Positions 47,582-55,812 of a stretch of 64,000 bases of DNA are shown here, one piece after another. The notes under the pieces were generated by a model, which saw only the letters and a program-made list of their open reading frames with translations, ran no database searches and was not told where the DNA came from. The stretch comes from Mesorhizobium sp. WSM4311. Lineage in GTDB: Bacteria > Pseudomonadota > Alphaproteobacteria > Rhizobiales > Rhizobiaceae. Numbering within the stretch: position 1 is the first letter of the stretch; every line of letters starts with the position of its first letter. Location: NCBI RefSeq assembly GCF_002295115.1, contig NZ_NSFV01000008.1, positions 62,001-126,000 on the forward strand, in the 5' to 3' direction. Made by a program: the position numbers and the translations under genes.

Positions 47582-48385
47582 ATGCGGTTGCATGTCGTAT
47601 TCTTGCCTGTGGCCCTGGCCCTGGCGCTGTCCGCTTGCCAGACGGCCAAAACAGGCTCGATCGACGCGAAGGCCCAAGGTCCGTCCTCGCAGTCGGATCG
47701 GTTGATCAAGCTTGCCGACGATATCGATGCGCGCGGGGAAAGTGATACCGCGATAGCGCTCTATCAGCGTGCGGCAACGATACCGGACGCCAACGCGGGC
47801 GCGTTCGTCAAAACGGGCGACGCCTATATGCGGGCCGGATATCCGGCCGATGCGGCCAAGGCCTATCAGGCCGCGCTCGCAAAAGCTCCCAACGACGGGA
47901 AGGCGATGCTCGGCCTTGGCTCGGCGATGATAGAGGCTGGCGACATCGATGCCGGCATGCGCGCGCTCGCGCAGGCAGCGCCTCTGGTCAACACCAGCGC
48001 TGCCTATAACCGTCTGGGCGTGGCGCAGACATTCGCCGGCCAGACCGCCGAAGCGCAGACGACTTTCGCCCAGGCGTTGAAACTCGCTCCCGGCGATCTC
48101 GACGTGGAGACCAACATGGTATTGGCGGCAGCCCTTGAAGACAATTCCGCGGCGGCACTGCCGCTGGTGCAGAAGATTGCTGCCGCACCCAATGCGCAAT
48201 TGCACCAGAAGCGCAATGTCGTGATGGTCTATGGACTTCTTGGCCAAGCCGATCAGGTCAAGGGGTCGCCGCCTATCGGTCTGACGACCAAGGAGGTGGC
48301 CATCTTGCTCGCGCGTGCCAGGACCATCCGTTCGAAGGGCAGCACGCAGGCCAAGGCCAAAGCGCTCGGCTCCATCCTGGGCTGA
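47582..48385 (+). CDS. TadD-like TPR lipoprotein
   Basis: 267 residues. The lipoprotein signal is MRLHVVFLPVALALALSAC with Cys at about residue 19. Then come tandem TPR-type helices (GDAYMRAGYPADAAKAYQAA, YNRLGVAQTFAGQTAEAQTT). In Tad pili, TadD is such a TPR lipoprotein and is thought to help the secretin. GGAGAGG before the ATG at 47582 decides the start. It lies on the opposite strand within the T3SS locus, between SctU and the CpaD-like gene, so it probably serves the secretin encoded here. Confidence 0.82.
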   Translation: MRLHVVFLPVALALALSACQTAKTGSIDAKAQGPSSQSDRLIKLADDIDARGESDTAIALYQRAATIPDANAGAFVKTGDAYMRAGYPADAAKAYQAALAKAPNDGKAMLGLGSAMIEAGDIDAGMRALAQAAPLVNTSAAYNRLGVAQTFAGQTAEAQTTFAQALKLAPGDLDVETNMVLAAALEDNSAAALPLVQKIAAAPNAQLHQKRNVVMVYGLLGQADQVKGSPPIGLTTKEVAILLARARTIRSKGSTQAKAKALGSILG

Positions 48386-48387
48386 AG

Positions 48388-48450
48388 CAGTTCCATGAAA
48401 AGTGCGGAGCGGTTTTCGGTCCGGAATTGCGTTGAAACAACGAGATGAAG
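48388..48450. repeat. Rhizobial-type intergenic palindromic repeat, copy 2
   Basis: TTCCATGAAAAGTGCGGAGC is followed by GGTTTTCGGTCCGGAATTGC. The outer arms GCAGTTCC and GGAATTGC and the inner GAAAA and TTTTC pair into a nested hairpin. The left half matches the repeat at 10599-10646. It lies just after the stop of the TadD-like gene. Confidence 0.6.
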
Positions 48451-48570
48451 TGGCTCGCCGTTTCCGTGAAACTGTGACCTGTTCCAACGCGTCGGAGCGT
48501 AAGACCTGGGCCGATCTCGCACCAAGCTTGACGCCTGGAGCGGTGCTGCGGGCGAGGAGTTGGCAGAGGC

Positions 48571-49023
48571 TCACTCGACGGACTGCGTCGTCTGCGGCGT
48601 CGCCGGCGCAGTTGTGTTGGCTCCGCCTGTCGGAGCCTCCTCGCCATCGAGGTAACGACGGGCCGCGCGCGCCGTCGGCGCCGCAGGCGCGGCTCCCATG
48701 CGCCGGCCTTCGACCAGGTCGCGTTGGCTTTCGGCCATGCGCTGCAGATTATAGGCATTAGCGCAGCCGGACGGCAGGTGGAAGCCGACGCCGGAGACGA
48801 TCGTCAGATTGGTTCTGGCGGCCGAATTGTCATCATCGGCCGGTTCGGCCAGGCATGCGTTGGGAGCCAGAACGGAGCCGCTGACGCCTTTCTCGGAGTC
48901 GTCGGTATCGGTCGAAACATAGCTGTAGCCGGGCGAGTAATCCTGCCGCTGTTGCGGACTGCTCATGCAGCCGGCCAGAAACAACGGCGGAAAAACGGAG
49001 CTGAAAGCGATGCGCAATATCAT
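48571..49023 (-). CDS. CpaD-like lipoprotein of the secretin module
   Basis: 150 residues, short for CpaD. Lipoprotein signal MILRIAFSSVFPPLFLAGC is followed by a spacer, the block LPSGCANAYNLQRM and QRDLVEGRRMG, which matches the conserved end of CpaD (GC...N....DLV). A low-complexity Ala/Pro/Thr tail follows. CpaD is an outer-membrane lipoprotein of Tad pili that helps the CpaC secretin. Here it lies 12 bases downstream of a CpaC-like gene in a T3SS operon. Confidence 0.75.
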   Translation of the reverse strand: MILRIAFSSVFPPLFLAGCMSSPQQRQDYSPGYSYVSTDTDDSEKGVSGSVLAPNACLAEPADDDNSAARTNLTIVSGVGFHLPSGCANAYNLQRMAESQRDLVEGRRMGAAPAAPTARAARRYLDGEEAPTGGANTTAPATPQTTQSVE

Positions 49024-49035
49024 GGTCGTTTCTCG

Positions 49036-50391
49036 CTACTTGATGATCAGACCGGTCGATGACGCGTCGTTGGCGTGCTTGCGACTGAGACGCTTGGCAG
49101 CCGGGCGGTCGAGCGGCGTGGCGAGGCTGTCACGCACCGGTGCCACCAGATAGGGCGTGATCAAGATGACAAGTTCGGTTTCTTCGTGCTGGAACCGCTG
49201 CGACTGAAAAAGGGGCCCAAGCACGGGCACATCGCCGAGAACCGGAAATTTCTCCAGGTTGCGCGAGGTTCGCTGCTGGAAAAGGCCGGCGATCGCAAAG
49301 GTCTGACCGCTTGCCACCTCCACCGTGGTGTCGGCTCGTCGCACCACGAAGCTCGGCATGGCAAAGCCGTTGGCGCTTACGGAGCCGGAATCCGATAAAG
49401 AGCTGACCTCCGGCTGGACGTGCAGCGCGATGCGATTGCGGCCGATGAGCGTTGGGGTGAAACCGAGGGACACGCCGAAAGGCTTGTATTGAATGGTGGT
49501 GACGTCGGATCCCTGCGCGATAGGCACGGGAATCTCGCCACCAGCCAGAAAGTTCGCCGCCTGTCCGGTCACCGCGGTCAGGTTCGGCTCGGCCAGTATC
49601 TTGACGACGCCATTGCGTTGCAGGGCTTCGATGAGGACATCGAAATTGAGGCCGTGCGCCTGGTTGAGGCTCAGACCAAAATTCCCATCGCTGCCCGAAG
49701 GCACGCCATTGTCCTGGAACATGTTGAATTCGAAGCCGCCGCTCTTGTAGCCGACGGACCAGTCGACGCCGTATGACTGCAACTCCGTGCGCGAGACTTC
49801 GGCAAAGCGGACCCGGATGTTGACCTGCTGCGAGCCCTGCACGGTCATGTTGTTCAGCGGCGGCTGTTCTGGCGGCGAGAACGTTCTTGCGACATTGTCC
49901 AGATCCTTTGCCTCGTCGACGCCTCGTGCTTCGCCTGTGATGGCGATGCGGGTTCCGAAAATGTGCAGATTTGTCGCCGACTTCGGCTGCATTGCGTGCT
50001 TGGCCTCATTGGCGGGCGTGATGTCGGGCGTGACGCGGAATTGAGCGGTTGCCTCGATCCGCTCATCGGCCGTGACCGCAATGAGATTGGTGAGGCCGGG
50101 TTTGAGGCCAAAGACATAGACCAAACTTGGCGATACGACCTGCAGGTCCGCGATCGTTGTGTCCGCGACCAGCACGGATTCGACCGGCTCATTGAACCGC
50201 AGCAAGCGTCCTTGCCCGACCGGCAGATCGAGACTTGGCTTGCTCGGCAGCGGCGACGCTTTCTGCGCCGCCGCGCCTGCGATCGTGAACAACAAGGCCA
50301 GCAAAACGCCAGCCGTCGCGATCGCGAGCCAGCGCATATCCGTCCGCCCAGCTGCGGATCGGACGCTTGCCGCTGTATCGTGGATCGTCAT
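49036..50391 (-). CDS. CpaC/RcpA-like secretin of the T3SS locus
   Basis: Outer-membrane ring protein, 451 residues. A signal peptide with a long n-region (MRWLAIATAGVLLALLFT) precedes a Pil_N/BON-like domain (GRLLRFNEPVESVLVADTTI, VYVFGLKPGLTNLIAV). The secretin core follows, with VEVASGQTFAIAGLFQ, VPVLGPLFQSQRF and ELVILITPYLVAP, the secretin C-terminal signature. The N-domain is of the Tad/CpaC type rather than the classic YscC type. AGGAGAGG supports the ATG at 50391. It follows sctV by 48 bases in the same operon, so it is probably the SctC of this system. Confidence 0.88.
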   Translation of the reverse strand: MTIHDTAASVRSAAGRTDMRWLAIATAGVLLALLFTIAGAAAQKASPLPSKPSLDLPVGQGRLLRFNEPVESVLVADTTIADLQVVSPSLVYVFGLKPGLTNLIAVTADERIEATAQFRVTPDITPANEAKHAMQPKSATNLHIFGTRIAITGEARGVDEAKDLDNVARTFSPPEQPPLNNMTVQGSQQVNIRVRFAEVSRTELQSYGVDWSVGYKSGGFEFNMFQDNGVPSGSDGNFGLSLNQAHGLNFDVLIEALQRNGVVKILAEPNLTAVTGQAANFLAGGEIPVPIAQGSDVTTIQYKPFGVSLGFTPTLIGRNRIALHVQPEVSSLSDSGSVSANGFAMPSFVVRRADTTVEVASGQTFAIAGLFQQRTSRNLEKFPVLGDVPVLGPLFQSQRFQHEETELVILITPYLVAPVRDSLATPLDRPAAKRLSRKHANDASSTGLIIK

Positions 50392-50439
50392 GCCGTTCCT
50401 CTCCTGATTCCCCAGATGTCCTCATTCGTCCGGCCGCCG

Positions 50440-52602
50440 TCATGAGACTGTCTCCTGCGAGGCTTTCGCCTGAGCCGACGGCAGCGCGTGGGCGCGCCCG
50501 CCGGCTCTTCCGCTGCGGCCGGTGATCGTGGCCAGCGGCTGGACGTTGAATTCCTGCGCAAGTTCCTGGAAGGACAGGACCGGAAGCTCGATCGCATTGT
50601 GGGCGAGCAGGCTGCGCATGTGACGGCGCACGTCCATGGCTGCAAGGACGACCGGCGAGGCGTCGGTGGAATTGTGCGACAGGGCTCGCTCGACTTCGCT
50701 TACCAAGGCCTGCGCATCGTCGTCCGCGAGGTTCAGGAACGTGCCTGACGATGTGCTTTGCACCGCGTTTCGCAGAATATCCTCGGCGGAGCGTTGCAGC
50801 ACATAGGCTGCGATGATGTTGTTGCGGCCGGCGGAACGGAAGCTGATCTGGCGCTTCAGGGACGTGCGGACATACTCCGTCAACAGGACAACGTCCTGTT
50901 CGCGTTGACCCCATTCGATCAGCGCTTCGAGGATGAGGCGCAGATTGCGGATCGGCACGTTTTCGCCGACAAGCCGGCGAAGCACTTCCGCGATTTTCTG
51001 CAGCGGCACGATCTCCTGCGCCTGTCGGACAAGATCCGCATAGTCCGGCTCCATGTCCGACAGAAGCCTGCGCGTCTCCTGGATCCCGACGAAATGTCCC
51101 GCATAGAGCCGGAGTGCATTTGCGGTCCATCTGGCCGCGGTTTCGGCGGGTGTGGCGAAAGCGAAGCCCGCTTCTTTCAGTATCGATATTTGGCTGTCAT
51201 CGACCCACGCGAACCTGCGCTGGCCGGCGATTGAAGCAGCTTTTTCGTAAGTCAACTCGAGCAGATCGAGATGCGTTGGGTCGGCTTCGACGAGAACACG
51301 TCCGGCAGGGATTTCGGCGTCCAGGATGGGCGCGCCTTCCAGATCGATGCGGATGCTTCGCGGGGAGAGCATCTCGTCGGCCTGCATGCCGATGACCGGC
51401 ACGTCGACACCGAGATCGCCGAAGAGTTCGCGGCGAACGCCGTCGGCAAGCGCAGCAAATTCGGGCTCTGGAACCGCCGCCGCGAGTTCGGCTCCGAAGC
51501 GCACGACGACGCGGTAGGAAGCAGTCAGCGTTCCGGTGGAGATAGCTGAAAGCGAAGCCGACTCACCGCGTTGTTCCTGCGCCGCGATCTGGCCGATGTC
51601 CTGGGGTTCGGAAACACCGGCGTCGCGGCGATTGATTGCATAGGCGCCCGCGCCGAAGCAGGCGCCAAGGGCCAGGAACACGATAAAGGGGAAACCTGGC
51701 ACCATGGCAAGGCCAACCATGATCACCGCCGCGAGGGCCAGTGCTCGCGAGTCCCTGAGGAGCTGGCTGGTTATCTGCCGGCCAAGGTCGCCCGTTCCGT
51801 CCGCGCTGCCGACGCGAGTCACCATCGTGCCGGCGGCGATCGCGACCAGCAGCGCCGGGATCTGGGCCACCAGCCCGTCGCCCACGGTGAGCAACGAATA
51901 GGTCGCGGCCGCGTCCCCCAGCGACATGTCGTGCTGCAGCGTGCCGACGGCGAAACCGCCGATCAGGTTGACCAGGATGATGACTATGCCGGCAATGACA
52001 TCGCCCTTGACGAATTTCATGGCGCCGTCCATCGCGCCGAACAGCTGGCTCTCGCGCTCCAGCTGCTGGCGCAGGCGGCGTGCTTCAGCTTGATCGATAT
52101 CGCCGTTGCGCAGCTCGGCATCGATGCTCATCTGCTTGCCCGGCAGCGCATCGAGCGTGAAGCGCGCGGCCACTTCGGCGACGCGTTCCGCACCCCTCGC
52201 TACCACGATGAATTGCGCGACTGTGATAATCAGGAAGATAACGAGGCCGACCGCGATGCTGCCGCCGACGACGAAGGTGCCGAAGGCGGTGATGATCTTG
52301 CCGGCGTCGGCCTGCAGCAGGATCAACCGAGTTGTCGTGATCGTGATCGCCAGCCGGAACAAGGTGGCGATGAGGATGACCGACGGCAACGACGAAAACT
52401 GAAGCGGGTGAGAAACGTAAAACGACGCCAGTAGGATGAGCACGCTAATGGCGATATTTGCGGTGATGAGGAAGTCAACGAGAAAGGTCGGCAGGGGAAT
52501 GAGCATCATCACCACTGCAACCAGCATCAGGACGGCGATGATCAGGTCGCTGCGGCGTGACAGCCTGGCAAGGAATTGCAGAAGTCGCTCCGACGCGGTC
52601 AT
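50440..52602 (-). CDS. sctV: Type III secretion export gate protein SctV (YscV/FlhA family)
   Basis: Largest export-gate subunit, forming a nonameric ring that selects substrates; 720 residues. The N-terminal half has seven or eight helices, starting LIIAVLMLVAVVMMLIPLP. The FHIPEP motif region reads RFTLDALPGKQMSIDAELRN, then NGDIDQAEARRLR. The C-terminal cytoplasmic ring domain includes QKIAEVLRRLVGENVPIRNL and EYVRTSLKRQIS. The ATG at 52602 overlaps the upstream SctY-like stop; the longer open frame upstream is out of frame with the real upstream gene. Upstream order X-Y-V matches the Ysc family. Confidence 0.95.
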   Translation of the reverse strand: MTASERLLQFLARLSRRSDLIIAVLMLVAVVMMLIPLPTFLVDFLITANIAISVLILLASFYVSHPLQFSSLPSVILIATLFRLAITITTTRLILLQADAGKIITAFGTFVVGGSIAVGLVIFLIITVAQFIVVARGAERVAEVAARFTLDALPGKQMSIDAELRNGDIDQAEARRLRQQLERESQLFGAMDGAMKFVKGDVIAGIVIILVNLIGGFAVGTLQHDMSLGDAAATYSLLTVGDGLVAQIPALLVAIAAGTMVTRVGSADGTGDLGRQITSQLLRDSRALALAAVIMVGLAMVPGFPFIVFLALGACFGAGAYAINRRDAGVSEPQDIGQIAAQEQRGESASLSAISTGTLTASYRVVVRFGAELAAAVPEPEFAALADGVRRELFGDLGVDVPVIGMQADEMLSPRSIRIDLEGAPILDAEIPAGRVLVEADPTHLDLLELTYEKAASIAGQRRFAWVDDSQISILKEAGFAFATPAETAARWTANALRLYAGHFVGIQETRRLLSDMEPDYADLVRQAQEIVPLQKIAEVLRRLVGENVPIRNLRLILEALIEWGQREQDVVLLTEYVRTSLKRQISFRSAGRNNIIAAYVLQRSAEDILRNAVQSTSSGTFLNLADDDAQALVSEVERALSHNSTDASPVVLAAMDVRRHMRSLLAHNAIELPVLSFQELAQEFNVQPLATITGRSGRAGGRAHALPSAQAKASQETVS

Positions 52603-52931
52603 CAGGCAGCCCGATGCGACAGGAAGCTGAGCAACGCGCTGTGCGCCTCGCTTTTGCGCCCGGCAACGAGCAGGGCCCGACTCTTCAGCAGTGCAAGCAC
52701 CGGGTGGTCCATTCCTTCCAAAGTCTCCAGCCTGGCAATCGTCGAAAGCGCCTTTTCGGCCTCGCCATCCAGTATGAGCAGGTGCGCCAGTGTCCTGAGA
52801 ACGCCGGCATTTCCCGGCGAGAGCTGCGCGGCGATAAGCAGGTACGCCGCGCCCCGCTTGGCCTGCCCATGACAACCGTGGAGATAGCCCAGGACATGCA
52901 GCAGATGGACGGTGTCATGCGGGTCTGTCAG
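52602..52931 (-). CDS. YscY/SctY-like TPR chaperone with probable CTG start
   Basis: 109 residues. The frame reads TDPHDTVHLLHVLGYLHGCH, GQAKRGAAYLLIAAQLSPGN, VLRTLAHLLILDGEAEKALS and LLKSRALLVAGRKSEAHSAL. This is a three-repeat TPR pattern like YscY, the chaperone that with YscX is needed by SctV. No ATG, GTG or TTG lies at the right place in this frame. CTG at 52931 overlaps the preceding stop (CTGA) and follows AGGAAGGA by 8 bases, so it is the likely start. The stop overlaps the sctV ATG by one base. The longest ATG frame here (52685-52918) is a different frame with no family pattern. Confidence 0.72.
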   Translation of the reverse strand: MTDPHDTVHLLHVLGYLHGCHGQAKRGAAYLLIAAQLSPGNAGVLRTLAHLLILDGEAEKALSTIARLETLEGMDHPVLALLKSRALLVAGRKSEAHSALLSFLSHRAA

Positions 52932-53368
52932 ATTTCGATTCCTTCCTGCATGCGGCCAAGCAGGTCGCGATGACGTTCGATTTCATCCTCGATCAGCGTT
53001 CTGGCGAGCGTCTTGAGTTGCTCGCCGCCCTCAAGGTCTGGGACCAGGTTCGCTATGAAATGCTGCAGAATAGGCACCGAGCGGCGCAAGATGGCCGGCT
53101 CCGGAATGGCGGGCATGACGAAGTTGCTGAGTATTTCATCCAGCGATTCGCCGGCGGCCTCTCCAGAGGCCTGGAATTCCGCCGTCTCAGGCCTCTCGGC
53201 GGCAGCGGCCGATTTCGTCCCCGGAGCACCCTTCGCGGCTTTGTCGGCGCCATTCATCCGTCGCCGGCTGATCGTTTGACCGCGCACGCCTTCGGCCTGA
53301 TGCACGTCGCGGCCGGCAGTCTCCATCCTCGCCGAATCGAGGCGCGGCCCTTCGAGCCGGCGGTTCAC
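52928..53368 (-). CDS. Putative SctX (YscX-like) T3SS protein
   Basis: 146 residues without a firm family match by eye. The first ~75 residues are low-complexity and probably disordered. The C-terminal half is helical (SLDEILSNFVMPAIPEPAIL, RSVPILQHFIANLVPDLEGG, LARTLIEDEIERHRDLLGRM). The call as SctX rests on position directly before the YscY-like chaperone and sctV, and on the disordered-then-helical layout of YscX. It starts with GTG overlapping the sctD stop (GTGA); ATG at 53257 is an alternative. A T3SS accessory protein of another type is possible. Confidence 0.5.
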   Translation of the reverse strand: MNRRLEGPRLDSARMETAGRDVHQAEGVRGQTISRRRMNGADKAAKGAPGTKSAAAAERPETAEFQASGEAAGESLDEILSNFVMPAIPEPAILRRSVPILQHFIANLVPDLEGGEQLKTLARTLIEDEIERHRDLLGRMQEGIEI

Positions 53369-54366
53369 GGATATTTCAGCGCGACCGTGGCGCCGCCCTT
53401 GGTCAGCAGAAGTTCCGTCTCGCCGATATGTTTGATGGTCCAGCCGTCATCGGTGAATGCGCCTTCGTGATAGCGTGCGCCGTCGGCTGCGATGACGTAG
53501 GGCCGGTCGCCATACCAGATCGCCTGCAGCATCAGGCGCGGCGCCTGCACTGCGTTGCCGGTCATGACGTTGGACACGAGAGTAACTTGACCGCCGAAGG
53601 TCTGGTCGAACCAGGATTGGGTCTCGGTCCAGACGCCGCTCTTGTCATCTGGGATCACGCCGGAAACCACGAGGCGCCCGGGCGATCGCTGGACGGTGAC
53701 GGTGCTTATGCCGGACTGATCGAGACGTTGTTTGAGCTGGCTTTCCGCATCGGCGACTGTTTGAATCTGCGCCGGCGATGAATCGTCCAGCACTTCCTGC
53801 CCGCGCTCACCGGCGAATGCCATTCTGACCGGTTGATCGTCCCGAGAAGATGCCTGTGAGCCAATGTCTGACTTGGCGAGCGAGAACCCGTTGGCAGCGA
53901 CAGAAACGGCAAAAACGGCAAGGAGAACGCTGCCGGCAACCAACATGGAGCGGTTGCCGAGCGACCACCGGCTCGATGGGCGTTCCGGATTGACCAGCCG
54001 GATTCGGGCGTCGCCGATACCGATGACGAACGGCAACCTGCAGCGACTGCCCTGTCCTTGACGAATGATTTCGCCTGTGAGGAGTGCAACATCGCCGCCA
54101 ACGGCTTCGATTTCAAACTGGTTGCCCTTGCGCCGCAGCCTGGCGTGGATTGGAGCGATGCCGGCATCCCTGAGGACGATGTCAGATCCGGTGCTGGAGC
54201 CGATCGTATACAGCGCCTCAACCAGACTGAGTTCAGCGCCGGCATGAAAACCGTGGGTTACGCTGAGCGCGATGGACTGTGCGGATGACGGCGACGGGGC
54301 GATAATCGATCGCAGCCGACGCGCCGGCACAGCGTCCAGATATCTGCCGATAGGACTAGCGGTCAT
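53365..54366 (-). CDS. sctD: T3SS inner-membrane ring protein SctD (YscD-like, FHA domain)
   Basis: Outer ring of the inner-membrane platform; 333 residues. The N-terminal cytoplasmic FHA-like domain (residues ~30-125) has LSLVEALYTIGSSTGSDIVL and the GIAPIHARLR block. One helix, SMLVAGSVLLAVFAVSVAAN, spans the membrane. The periplasmic part has BON-like units (QSGISTVTVQRSPGRLVVSG). It is smaller than YscD (~420 residues) and so probably has fewer periplasmic modules. First large gene of the run sctD-X-Y-V-cpaC-cpaD. Confidence 0.85.
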   Translation of the reverse strand: MTASPIGRYLDAVPARRLRSIIAPSPSSAQSIALSVTHGFHAGAELSLVEALYTIGSSTGSDIVLRDAGIAPIHARLRRKGNQFEIEAVGGDVALLTGEIIRQGQGSRCRLPFVIGIGDARIRLVNPERPSSRWSLGNRSMLVAGSVLLAVFAVSVAANGFSLAKSDIGSQASSRDDQPVRMAFAGERGQEVLDDSSPAQIQTVADAESQLKQRLDQSGISTVTVQRSPGRLVVSGVIPDDKSGVWTETQSWFDQTFGGQVTLVSNVMTGNAVQAPRLMLQAIWYGDRPYVIAADGARYHEGAFTDDGWTIKHIGETELLLTKGGATVALKYP

Positions 54367-54480
54367 GCCACTTCATCTCCCGCCGATGGCGATTTCAAAT
54401 GCAGCCGGACGATGGGCTTCCGCCATGCAACTGCGCCGCCGGTTGCTGTCGGCGGCGCATAGATTTGAGCATGCTTCGCG

Positions 54481-54663
54481 TCAGGCCTTCTCAGCCGACT
54501 CGCCGAGCGTCTTGGCGGTGCTCATCAGCATGTCATGCTGTGATTTCGCGATATCTTTCGTGATCTCCAGGTTAAACATGCGTTCCTGTTGCTTGATCAT
54601 CTTGTCCAGGTTTTGTTCCGGTGACCCTGCAGAACCGGATGTAATGGGAGGGGTGGCAGCCAT
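54481..54663 (-). CDS. Small helical T3SS-associated protein, needle or rod candidate
   Basis: 60 residues. After a short Ala/Pro/Ser lead comes one long amphipathic stretch (EQNLDKMIKQQERMFNLEIT, KDIAKSQHDMLMSTAKTLGE). Size, charge and helical pattern resemble SctF needle or SctI rod subunits, but no diagnostic motif is seen. AAGGAG six bases ahead of the second of two adjacent ATGs gives the start at 54663. It lies 114 bases upstream of sctD in the same direction, so it probably leads the operon. Confidence 0.55.
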   Translation of the reverse strand: MAATPPITSGSAGSPEQNLDKMIKQQERMFNLEITKDIAKSQHDMLMSTAKTLGESAEKA

Positions 54664-54860
54664 CATTGTCTCCTTGAGGGGCTGTTCAGGTTGCAAGCCC
54701 AGGCTCGTGCATGCGGTCCAGGACCTTGCAGTCGCAATCTAGGGCAGGGCGATCGAAAATGAAAGTCCGTTTGGAATATGTGAGCCATTTTTGTTCCAAC
54801 TGTTGCGTTCGAGGCGTTCGCGGAGTAGCCTGAGCGATGGGGTGAATGGGGTGATTGGGA

Positions 54861-55736
54861 ATGGAAAAAGGTCCTTTGGCGGAGCTGTTGGCCGAACGGT
54901 TTGAGACTATGCCGCCGCAACTGCGGATCGCGGCGCGTTTTGTGCTGGATCATCCCAAGGATGTGGCGCTGATGTCGATGCGCGAGCAGGCCCAGCAGGC
55001 CGGTGTTTCGCACAGTACGATGATGCGATTGGCGCGGTGGCTCGGCCTTGAAGGCTATGAGGACATGCGCAGCCTTTATGCGCGCGCGCTGCGCGAGACG
55101 ACAGGAGGATTGCCGGCACGACAGGGCATCGAACGGGACGGCGGTTCGGGATTCTCGACGGTCGGCGTCGTTGCCGACGCCCTCGCCGCGCAGGTCTCAA
55201 GTCTTGGCGAATACGGTAGCGCCATGCAATTCATCGCAGCCGCCGACCTCGTTGCGGGATCGCGCAATCTTTTCGGCCTCGGCCTACGCTCGGCTTATCC
55301 GGTCACGAGCCATTTCGTTGACATCATGTCGTTCGCAGATAGCGGCGGCCGCAAGGTGATGCTGGTCGGCGAGATGGCCGGACAAGGTCTGGAGGCCCTT
55401 CAGCACGCGGGACGCGGCGACGTGCTCCTTGCCGTCGGCATGTCGCCGTACGAGCGCACGACGATAGAGGTGGCGCGCCAGTCGGCCCGGCAGGGCGTCG
55501 GCGTGGTGGCGATCACCGACAGCAGCGTGTCGCCGCTGACCCGGATTGCGCGGGAAGCGATCATCGTCACCTCCAATTCGCAATCATTCTTCCGAAGCAT
55601 GGCGCCGGCATTCGCCGCCGTCGAAATCCTGGCGGCGCTGACGGCGGCGCGCTCCGGAATGGATGCCGCGGAGCGCGTGAAACAGTCGGAAGAACAGCTT
55701 GCTGCTTTCGGCATCTATTGGAAGCCCCCTCGATAA
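54861..55736 (+). CDS. MurR/RpiR-family transcriptional regulator
   Basis: 291 residues. An N-terminal HTH_6 domain (ERFETMPPQLRIAARFVLDH, MREQAQQAGVSHSTMMRLAR) is followed by a SIS sugar-phosphate-binding domain (VAGSRNLFGLGLRSAYPVTS, GVGVVAITDSSVSPLTRIAR). Family members sense sugar phosphates. It sits between the T3SS operon and the giant toxin-like gene, and is divergent from the former. Regulation of either is possible but not shown. ATG at 54861 is used; the open frame starts two codons earlier at a TTG. Confidence 0.9.
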   Translation: MEKGPLAELLAERFETMPPQLRIAARFVLDHPKDVALMSMREQAQQAGVSHSTMMRLARWLGLEGYEDMRSLYARALRETTGGLPARQGIERDGGSGFSTVGVVADALAAQVSSLGEYGSAMQFIAAADLVAGSRNLFGLGLRSAYPVTSHFVDIMSFADSGGRKVMLVGEMAGQGLEALQHAGRGDVLLAVGMSPYERTTIEVARQSARQGVGVVAITDSSVSPLTRIAREAIIVTSNSQSFFRSMAPAFAAVEILAALTAARSGMDAAERVKQSEEQLAAFGIYWKPPR

Positions 55737-55812
55737 TAGCGGAAGGCTGCGATCGGGGCGGGTGTGACGGCGGCCGGGCTGCCGGCAACAGTGATTTCCG
55801 GAGGTCGTCCAG

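Noticed and set aside
52685..52918. 77-residue ATG-started frame between the SctX candidate and sctV
   Set aside because: It is in a different frame from the TPR-like protein, has no family pattern, and its codons are the out-of-frame reading of the SctY-like gene.
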